31,773 nt of DNA, taken from positions 1 through 31,773 of IMG/VR virus record IMGVR_UViG_3300042564_004571, one strand, 5' to 3'. This DNA is from a virus. Made by a program: the position numbers and the translations under genes. Below, one piece after another: positions 26,250-31,773 of this stretch (positions are counted from its first letter, which is position 1; each line of letters begins with the position of its first letter). Below the pieces are notes generated by a model. The model had not been told where the DNA came from, made no database searches, and saw only the letters and a program-made list of their open reading frames with translations.

Positions 26250-26341
26250 TACTTCTTTTTTTCCTTGTAGGTGACAGGGGTCGAGTTCTTTTTAACACTT
26301 ACCCCACCCTTGGTGATCTTGCGATATTTTGCTAATGCCAT
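26249..26341 (-). CDS. Tiny basic protein
   Basis: 30 residues, MALAKYRKITKGGVSVKKNS..., ending in Lys. First gene of the small-protein run; overlaps the next start by one base. Confidence 0.45.
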   Translation of the reverse strand: MALAKYRKITKGGVSVKKNSTPVTYKEKKK

Positions 26342-26364
26342 ACATATATAGTAATTCTATAAAT

Positions 26365-26391
26365 GAAAAACAAAAGCCCCCATATAGGGGG
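26365..26391 (-). terminator. Rho-independent terminator
   Basis: On the minus strand, CCCCC-TATAT-GGGGG is followed by CTTTTGTTTTTC, 30 bases after the stop at 26422. A standard GC stem with a T-rich tail. Confidence 0.75.
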
Positions 26392-26421
26392 ATATAAGGA
26401 CTTTTGCTTTAAATGAGAGGT

Positions 26422-26697
26422 TTACTTCTTCTTTGGCTCAGCCTTTTTAGCTACTGGCTTATCTTTAGCAGTAGCCTTAGGTCTTCCCGCAGGCTTCTTT
26501 TTCACCACTTCAGATACAGAATCAGCTACTGCCTTCTGCACTTCCTGGATTACTTCTTCTTTAAGCTCATCTACTTTTTGATCAGCTTTTACAGCAAGTT
26601 TTTCTGCCTCGCTAATAGCTTCATCAATTTTTTTATTAAGTTCTTTTTTAGCTGGGGCTAAAGAAGTTTTTAATTTTGCTACTAATTGTTTAAACAT
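26422..26697 (-). CDS. Basic helical protein with AT-hook-like tail
   Basis: 91 residues. Heptad-like Lys/Glu/Ala helix (residues 1-65), then KKPAGRPKATAKDK, which resembles an AT-hook/histone H1-like tail, and a Lys-rich end. Could bind DNA. Ends just before a strong terminator. Confidence 0.6.
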   Translation of the reverse strand: MFKQLVAKLKTSLAPAKKELNKKIDEAISEAEKLAVKADQKVDELKEEVIQEVQKAVADSVSEVVKKKPAGRPKATAKDKPVAKKAEPKKK

Positions 26698-27072
26698 TTA
26701 ATTTACCTCTATCTCATTTAAATTTAACTGTATTAATTCGAAACCTTTAGGAACTTTTAACCCTAGCTCCCAAGCTTTTAGCTCTTGCTCTACGGTTAAC
26801 AATCTTCTCTTAAGGTTTTCCATTTCTTTGTCAACTCTTTCATTCTCTATTCTACACGTTTCAAGCTGCTCACGCAACATTTCTCTTAAATTTTTTTCTT
26901 CACCAGTTAAAATTTCTCTTTCAGCATTTAAATGCTCTATTTTAATTTTATAAAATTCTATCTCTTTTTCTTTAGAGATAGTTCTTTTCTGGTGTAAAGA
27001 AGTTAAAAGGTATGTAAGTACAGAAGAGAGGGATGCTATGACAGCAATAATTACACTATAGTTATTATCCAT
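26698..27072 (-). CDS. Membrane-anchored coiled-coil protein
   Basis: 124 residues. One N-terminal membrane segment (VIIAVIASLSSVLTYLLTSL) followed by a long charged coiled coil (residues 30-100). The layout fits an inner-membrane spanin or a scaffold; no partner gene proves it. Its stop is immediately followed by the next ATG. Confidence 0.55.
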   Translation of the reverse strand: MDNNYSVIIAVIASLSSVLTYLLTSLHQKRTISKEKEIEFYKIKIEHLNAEREILTGEEKNLREMLREQLETCRIENERVDKEMENLKRRLLTVEQELKAWELGLKVPKGFELIQLNLNEIEVN

Positions 27073-27117
27073 TGGTCACCTCAGATAGATCCAAGGATAA
27101 TAGTAAGTGTTAAATTA

Positions 27118-27438
27118 TTATTTTCCCTGCTGACCTTCTTTAATTAGCATGTATCTTTCTCCAGTTTCCTTTGAAACTAAACCAAAGCCATAGGCAGCTG
27201 CTTCTTTAACAGCTTCTGAAAATGCTTCTTTGTCTGAAGCATCTAAGCCATTAAGGGGGATCGTGATCCCAGCATAAATATCTATATTTTCAAAATTACC
27301 TATGTTTATTTTTCTATTTACTCCACATATTAATACCGGAGTTGATGATACTGATATTTCGCCTGACACTAAATTTACCGCCTGTTCTATTGGGGAACCT
27401 ATACTATGTTCTTGTGCACTTTGATTAATTTTGGGCAT
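27118..27438 (-). CDS. Conserved-looking hypothetical protein
   Basis: 106 residues. RKINIGNFENIDIYAGITIPL resembles a motif found in small phage replication-region proteins of unknown role. Overlaps the dNMP kinase gene end by 14 bases. Confidence 0.5.
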   Translation of the reverse strand: MPKINQSAQEHSIGSPIEQAVNLVSGEISVSSTPVLICGVNRKINIGNFENIDIYAGITIPLNGLDASDKEAFSEAVKEAAAYGFGLVSKETGERYMLIKEGQQGK

Positions 27439-28222
27439 AAGCTGCTAATCCAAATCTTTCTTTTATTATATCAATTGTTGCTTGAGCCTGTTGTTCAACA
27501 CTCATTGAAGATGAGTCTATTACAGCTGATGCCGAGCTTGCAAATATTTCAATCTCTTTTTCCGACTTATGAGACATCTGCTCATCGGTCATGTATACGC
27601 CATCTCTATTAAATATTCTATCTCTTCTAACTTCGGGAGAAGCATCGTAAACAATGAGCATGCTGTTTGGCAGTTTCAAGATTGCTTCTGCCTCATTTTG
27701 AAATCGAACATCTGATATTAGTATACAGTATGGTTTTTCTTCTTCTTCATCAGAGATACTTTTAGTATACTCCCTAAAGAGTTGATAAGACTTTCTAACT
27801 CCCCATTTAGCAAAGCATGCAGGATCAGATTCTCTGCATAGATCTCCAACTTCCTGAAGAAAAGATCTAGGTTTTGACCCGGCAAATGATAATGGTTTAT
27901 TAGCAATAGCTTTTGTTAGGGCTACAAATGATTCGTAGTCTGGAATATTGCCAAGCGGAGAACTTCCATAAAGGTCATACAGAGTTTCATGAATGTTGAA
28001 TAACTTTCTTGATTCAGAATTAGTTCCTTCTATTTTAGTTCTAATAGAAAAAAACTCATAAATTGGCATCGCAAAAAAGATATGCTCCCACACTACTCCG
28101 CCTTTAGAAGAGGCAAAGGATGCTTTTGGAACGATAGTCTCAGCTGCTGAGGTCTTGCCTGTCGCTGCCATGCCTGCTAGCCCAACTACTATTGGATAAT
28201 TTGGATTGTAAATGTTTGACAT
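27425..28222 (-). CDS. Deoxynucleoside monophosphate kinase
   Basis: 265 residues. GMAATGKT (residues 17-24) is a P-loop. ILISDVRFQNEAEAI and the MSHKSEKEIE stretch match phage dNMP kinases of the T4 gp1 type, which phosphorylate dNMPs for phage DNA synthesis. An extended -10 element (TGCTATAAT) lies so close that transcription would start at or within a base of the ATG, so the mRNA may be leaderless. Confidence 0.8.
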   Translation of the reverse strand: MSNIYNPNYPIVVGLAGMAATGKTSAAETIVPKASFASSKGGVVWEHIFFAMPIYEFFSIRTKIEGTNSESRKLFNIHETLYDLYGSSPLGNIPDYESFVALTKAIANKPLSFAGSKPRSFLQEVGDLCRESDPACFAKWGVRKSYQLFREYTKSISDEEEEKPYCILISDVRFQNEAEAILKLPNSMLIVYDASPEVRRDRIFNRDGVYMTDEQMSHKSEKEIEIFASSASAVIDSSSMSVEQQAQATIDIIKERFGLAAYAQN

Positions 28223-28228
28223 GTTTCT

Positions 28229-28237
28229 ATTATAGCA
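28229..28237 (-). promoter_or_regulatory. Extended -10 promoter, predicted leaderless start
   Basis: On the minus strand, TGCTATAAT ends six bases (AGAAAC) before the ATG at 28222. A start about 7 bases after the -10 coincides with the ATG. No -35 is evident. It lies within the 3' end of the RNase H gene. Confidence 0.5.
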
Positions 28238-28667
28238 CCTTATTGTTTTCTTTTTTCTTTAACTCCAATTGATCAAGAAATTGTTTTGCCAAAGCATCAG
28301 GTTCCCATACAAATTTTCTGGGAACTTGCACAATTCTAAAATTATATTCTTCTCTTATATCTTGAATAGTCATAAGTAAAGGCATCAACGCTTCGTTTTT
28401 ACATTTCCATTTGCCATTTATGTGATTAGCAACAACAGCAGAGTCTGTGTATAGTATTGGATCTAAAAAATCTGACATAGAACATATTAGTAAGGCTGCT
28501 ATTATAGCCTCATACTCTGCTTCGTTATTACTTCTAGGGCCTAACCCTCTAGCAAACTGTGCTACTTTTTTTCTATTTTTATATACAACTACAGCACAAG
28601 CTGCTTCTCCAATTTTCTTTTGACCCTGCCCTCTTGATGCTCCATCACAAAAGACTTCAATGTTCAT
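28230..28667 (-). CDS. rnhA: Ribonuclease H
   Basis: 145 residues. FCDGASRGQG (D8), NNEAEYEAI (E51), LYTDS (D75) and WEPDALA (D124) are the four acidic residues of the RNase H active site in order. Length fits. Removes RNA primers or cuts RNA-DNA hybrids in phage replication. Its start overlaps the upstream gene's stop as ATGA. Confidence 0.85.
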   Translation of the reverse strand: MNIEVFCDGASRGQGQKKIGEAACAVVVYKNRKKVAQFARGLGPRSNNEAEYEAIIAALLICSMSDFLDPILYTDSAVVANHINGKWKCKNEALMPLLMTIQDIREEYNFRIVQVPRKFVWEPDALAKQFLDQLELKKKENNKVL

Positions 28668-28879
28668 ATGCTTATATCAAAAATAATGTTATTTTTTTTA
28701 GCATACTCTTTGAGTCTTTTTTCTCTTGATGGAGAATCAGCAAAGTGAGTTGTAGTCAATAAGTATCTTTGACCGTTGTATTCTATTTGAGTTGGGAAAT
28801 CTAATGAATCTCTTTTTAAGGAGAATAATTCATCAGGGGAATTGACGGACTTATATTGTCCAATAAACATATTTTTCAT
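28664..28879 (-). CDS. Small hypothetical protein
   Basis: 71 residues, charged, no membrane segment, closing with YAKKNNIIFDISI. Couples to RNase H by ATGA overlap. Unknown. Confidence 0.5.
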   Translation of the reverse strand: MKNMFIGQYKSVNSPDELFSLKRDSLDFPTQIEYNGQRYLLTTTHFADSPSREKRLKEYAKKNNIIFDISI

Positions 28880-29394
28880 CAGTATGTACTAAAGTCACTT
28901 TCTAGGTATGATCCTTTTTCTTCTCTAGAATAAGCTATTTGCATAGACTGCATCTTGTCTATGAGCTTTCTAGCTGACTCTGAGGCTATTCTTGCTGCAC
29001 CTTCCATTGATTCAGCTAACTGAACAATTGATTCTGCCGTAACCATTTCAGTATACTGTTCTTCTGCAGCTTCAAGCGCATTAGCTTCTCTCTCAGCTTC
29101 ATTCTTCCCAGTTCTATTTGATTTATAAATCTTCTTATATCTACCTTCGCAAAGTTTATGATGCGCTCTAGCCATGCCTGCAAATCTAGTAACTCTACCA
29201 TACACGTTTGAGGTTCTAGCTACAAGTGAGGCTAGATCAGCCATTGTCATATCGACAATATCTATCTCTGGAATGCTAACGAAATATTGGTCGGCTAAAT
29301 CACCAGTTCCATATGCGCTAATGATTTCTGTTATCTGTGGACTTAAGAAGTCTGACAGTAACTGATTTAATTTTTCAATCGATTGAATGTTCAT
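28879..29394 (-). CDS. Helical protein in replication block
   Basis: 171 residues, mainly helical and charged, with a QLAESMEGAARIASESARKLIDKM segment near the end. Size and a C-terminal helix of this type recall UvsY-like recombination mediators, but the resemblance is weak and I do not claim it. Its start overlaps the sigma-factor end by 20 bases. A TGCTATAATA box lies upstream within the sigma gene. Confidence 0.45.
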   Translation of the reverse strand: MNIQSIEKLNQLLSDFLSPQITEIISAYGTGDLADQYFVSIPEIDIVDMTMADLASLVARTSNVYGRVTRFAGMARAHHKLCEGRYKKIYKSNRTGKNEAEREANALEAAEEQYTEMVTAESIVQLAESMEGAARIASESARKLIDKMQSMQIAYSREEKGSYLESDFSTY

Positions 29395-30251
29395 TTTTAC
29401 CTAGCTTAAACATCTTAATAAGGTCTTCCATATTGTTCTCTATTATAGCATCACGTATTTTGATTTTCACCTTTGAGATGTGTTCTCTTACAGTATTGGG
29501 ATGTTCGGTTATAATCTGAGCTATCTCTGAGGATTTTTTTCCATCAACAAATTTCCATTTTATTAATTGTCTTTCTTGAACAGTAAGCCTATTGTATGGG
29601 GCATGGCAATCTTCTCCCATGACCCACATCTCATTGACCTCCTGAGTGCCCAGCATGTCGTCTATGGAGTACTCAACTGGAGGAGCTTTAAACCCTGGCT
29701 TAGCATCACTATCATCATCTGATGAATTGTCCTCATCAGATAAAAGTGGGAAGGACTTTCTGCCAAGTTGATCAATAAGAAATGTGTCAACATTTTTCTT
29801 TAATAGGTAAAAAAAATAACTATACAAAAAACCACTAAACGGAATAGGTCCTTTTTCAGAATCCCTTCTTTGGTATCTAGTAATACATTGGAAGAATGTA
29901 GTATTAACTGTCTGTCTTACATCTTCTTCGTCACCATATCTTTTTGCCATATAAGTAATACCGTCGTAGACATTCGTTTATGTGTTTGTATCCAGCTTGA
30001 TTTAATTGATTTTTCATTAGATTAAATCTAACAAAACTATCTTTAACAAAGAGCGATGTGAATCTCCTAATATCATAGTCAGATAGGTTATATTTTCCAT
30101 AGTATAAAAGTGTTACATATTTTGTTAAAAAGTTATTAAACACTTTAAGTAATTCATATTGAGCGCTTGAACTTCCACCCTTTGCTTTAGCGATTAAATC
30201 TTGCATCTCGTCTTCACTTAACGTATAATATTGTTCCTTATAAGAGGCCAT
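29375..30251 (-). CDS. Sigma-70-family factor made by +1 recoding
   Basis: The ATG at 30251 follows GGAAAG and the zero frame encodes 96 residues with a sigma region 2 start (DLIAKAKGGSSSAQYELLKVF). It ends in YYLYGKKIW just after CGG. Reading CGGT as glycine gives NECLR-G-ITYMAKRYGDEEDVRQ and the core of region 2 (VRQTVNTTFFQCITRY). A linker and an HTH region 4 follow (LTVQERQLIKWKFVDGKKSSEIAQII, then TVREHISKVKIKIRDAI). The joined product is about 291 residues. The second frame has an internal ATG at 29950 inside region 2, so starting there would lose the first half. Probably drives phage middle or late promoters. Confidence 0.85.
29960..29963 (-). other. +1 recoding quadruplet CGGT (sigma factor)
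   Basis: Context TGT CTA CGA CGG TAT. CGA just before CGG is read normally as Arg, so the system treats CGG, not CGN, as special. Joins two halves of region 2. Confidence 0.85.
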
Positions 30252-30821
30252 TTACTTTCCTTCCCAATTGGGTATCTTATCAGCATAAAAAAATCTAATG
30301 TCTTCATAAAAGATAACCTTTGGTATTTCAATCTCTGCAGCAAATTTTTTTCCATCAGTTGAATATTTACTAATAATAAAAGTAAGCTTACTGAATTCCT
30401 CTTCATAATATCTTTTAAATCTTTTAAGTTTTATCTTGCTTTTTTCATCTAAGTAGCCTTTTAACTCCACCCATTCAGTAGTTTTGTTTACGTAAAAATC
30501 TGGAGTATAGGCTTTTGTTCCTCTTTTAATTGGAAAAGGAAAAACAACCGGCTCAAAATCATATTTAATATTATATATCTGCAGAATCCTGGCGAAGTTT
30601 GCTTCCCAGTTAGATCTAAAACTGCCACCTAAGTCAGGTCTATAGCCCGATTTAGTATTTTTATACGCATTCCCTTTACCACTAATTTTTTTAGCGGATT
30701 CATTTTCTAATATTTCTTTATCAATGTAATCATTTTTAATTTTAGAAAAGTTAGGGTGTTTTTTTAATTTAGATCTATCCAAAAAAAACTCTTGTGGAGT
30801 TGTTATTTCTGGCTGCTTCAT
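30252..30821 (-). CDS. PD-(D/E)XK endonuclease-like protein
   Basis: 189 residues. FRSNWEANFARILQ, KAYTPDFYVN and EWVELKGYLDEKSKIKLKRF give E...PDF...ELKG, the core of the PD-(D/E)XK nuclease fold, as in small phage nucleases. Stops one base before the sigma ATG. It likely cuts branched or host DNA. A minus-strand TATAAT (30853-30858) may be its promoter. Confidence 0.7.
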   Translation of the reverse strand: MKQPEITTPQEFFLDRSKLKKHPNFSKIKNDYIDKEILENESAKKISGKGNAYKNTKSGYRPDLGGSFRSNWEANFARILQIYNIKYDFEPVVFPFPIKRGTKAYTPDFYVNKTTEWVELKGYLDEKSKIKLKRFKRYYEEEFSKLTFIISKYSTDGKKFAAEIEIPKVIFYEDIRFFYADKIPNWEGK

Positions 30822-30898
30822 GATAACCTCTATGTCCTTAAGTCATAATAATATTATACTTTACAGGAAATAAAAATACAAAAAAAATTATCAACAGG

Positions 30899-30927
30899 TT
30901 GACAAACCACAAAATAGGAGATATAGT
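30899..30927 (+). promoter_or_regulatory. Strong sigma-70 promoter giving a leaderless transcript
   Basis: TTGACA (30899-30904), 17-bp spacer, TATAGT (30922-30927). Transcription starting 7-8 bases on falls at the ATG at 30935, so the mRNA would lack a leader, as is common in actinobacteria. It is the best host-type promoter in the window. Confidence 0.75.
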
Positions 30928-30934
30928 ATCACTC

Positions 30935-31105
30935 ATGAACACACTAAACACTATCATCAATAGCATCAATCAGAACATCAACGAGAACGTCATTGACGAA
31001 CTCAGCAAGGTGGGCTTCAGCCACAAGGAGGCAACAAAGATTGTTGTCGAGAATAACTTCTCACTTGTAGAAGACAGCTTGTCTAACCCAGTTGAAGCAT
31101 TCTGA
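30935..31105 (+). CDS. Small UBA-like helical protein, leaderless
   Basis: 56 residues, MNTLNTIINSIN..., with IDELSKVGFSHKEATKIVVEN, which resembles a UBA/TS-N three-helix fold (I-L--GFs-eEA--a). That is a pattern likeness only. A TTG further upstream would overlap the -35 and is rejected. It is richer in GC-ending codons than its neighbours, suggesting high expression or a different origin. Followed by a strong terminator. Confidence 0.65.
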   Translation: MNTLNTIINSINQNINENVIDELSKVGFSHKEATKIVVENNFSLVEDSLSNPVEAF

Positions 31106-31128
31106 TCCTAACTTAAACTAAGCTTACT

Positions 31129-31151
31129 GGCCAGGGGTTCATCCCCTGGCC
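31129..31151 (+). terminator. Rho-independent terminator
   Basis: GGCCAGGGG-TTCAT-CCCCTGGCC is a perfect 9-bp stem followed by TTTATGCTTT on the plus strand. It ends the 30935 gene. The minus-strand nuclease stop lies just next to it. Confidence 0.85.
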
Positions 31152-31152
31152 T

Positions 31153-31773
31153 TTATGCTTTACCCATTCTTTTTAGTCTGCTCAGCCCAGTAGCACATAC
31201 TCCTGATTTACCATAGTCACAGAAGGTGCAATTTCTTTCATTTGAAGTGGGGTTAAACGAATTATCCTCTACAATTTTATTAATATTACTAAGTAGATTT
31301 ACCTTTACTTGCTCTATATCTTCTGGTGAAAATGTGTGTGATTTTCTTTTACCAGATCTTAAGTAGTAAAGCTCTGCCCTAATTGTTTTATCCGGAAAAG
31401 CTGTTGATACTGCTAAGGCGTATATGCCAAGCTGAAGATTGTTTGGAAGATCCTTTTGAGTAACTTCCCATTTTCCGGGTCTTGTAGTCTATTATATTTA
31501 TAGTATCTTCATCATAAAAATCTATTCTATCTATATATCCATTGATGAGATAGTTTCCTAATACAAAACTAAAACCAAATTCTTTATCATAAATATTAAA
31601 AGTATCACCAGAATGTTTATCATAAAATTCATCAAGTATTTCTGAACCAACTTGGATTAAGTTATCTGGTATGATTCCGGTCGGATCATATGAAGAAATT
31701 TGCTTGACGTATTCACCCTGAAGCTCGTTTACATCCATCTGCTTATCGTTGTCTAGGCATTCTTCTAGGACAG
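31153..31773 (-). CDS. Cas4/RecB-type nuclease with Fe-S cysteines, made by +1 recoding (partial)
   Basis: The reading frame is open to the right edge of the window, so the start is outside; an ATG at 31738 is internal or alternative. Upstream frame: GYIDRIDFYDEDTINIIDYKT, then CGG. Reading CGGA as glycine gives the DYKTGK motif of PD-(D/E)XK nucleases. NNLQLGIYALAVS follows, the QxxxY motif of Cas4/AddB/RecB members, and then TIRAELYYLRSGK and a closing NCTFCDYGKSGVC cysteine set (C-x2-C-x7-C) that fits a 4Fe-4S cluster. Zero-frame reading yields 29 unrelated residues (KMGSYSKGSS...). Strong case for recoding. Probably processes DNA ends in replication or recombination. Confidence 0.88.
31474..31477 (-). 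other. +1 recoding quadruplet CGGA inside nuclease DYKTGK motif
   Basis: Context TAC AAG ACC CGG AAA. The inserted glycine is the conserved G of DYKTG. Here the zero-frame tail is longest (29 residues), so the shift is not a simple read-through at a stop. Confidence 0.9.

Overview
The window looks like part of a large tailed-phage genome (Caudoviricetes) with low GC and very tight gene packing. It carries a VanY-type D,D-carboxypeptidase endolysin, a holin-like protein, long tail-fibre-like proteins with short repeats, a phage-type dNMP kinase, RNase H, a split sigma factor, a Cas4/RecB-type nuclease and many tiny Lys-rich proteins of the kind seen in environmental phages. The host is probably Gram-positive and actinobacterial: one product ends in an LPxTG sortase signal, two products carry TTTTTEP-type stalks common in aquatic actinobacterial surface proteins, and at least one gene looks leaderless.

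The main discovery is a recoding system. Eight genes are each split into two overlapping reading frames, and each is restored by one +1 step at a four-base sequence: CGGA (six times) or CGGT (twice). Reading the quadruplet as one glycine rebuilds conserved motifs: SxHxxGxAxD in the VanY endolysin, DYKTGK in the nuclease, AGVSGFNKPK in a small conserved phage protein, and sigma region 2 in the sigma factor. My hand count found about 140 CGG trinucleotides in sense orientation inside genes. Only eight are in frame, and all eight are these junctions, so CGG seems never to be used as an ordinary Arg codon, while CGA, CGT and CGC are. The only tRNA gene seen (2384-2459) has glycine acceptor features, an anticodon arm about two bases longer than normal, and TCCG at the anticodon, the exact complement of CGGA. 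I propose a natural quadruplet-decoding glycine tRNA on which phage proteins depend.

Layout. 1-1.6 kb (minus): an Arr-like ADP-ribosyltransferase fused by recoding to a second domain. 1.6-2.9 kb (plus): repeats and promoter, two small unknown genes, the recoding tRNA and an HNH endonuclease flanked by a 10-bp repeat of the tRNA 3' end. 2.9-7.3 kb (minus): a 913-residue protein with two ART-like modules and a recoded 545-residue protein. 7.4-8.8 kb (plus): five small Cys-rich proteins, including a HiPIP-like pair and a ferredoxin. 8.8-19.2 kb (minus): tail, adhesion and lysis genes, including a wall-anchored LPETG protein. 19.2-24.2 kb (minus): a glycan cassette (GT17, GT2, RmlC-like, RmlD-like, methyltransferases). 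24.2-26.7 kb (minus): a run of very small basic proteins. 26.7-31.8 kb: mostly minus-strand nucleotide metabolism and DNA-processing genes, the sigma factor and a Cas4-like nuclease, plus one plus-strand leaderless gene.

The recoded set mixes virion proteins, lysis, surface proteins, transcription and DNA processing. One tRNA would therefore gate several stages of infection.
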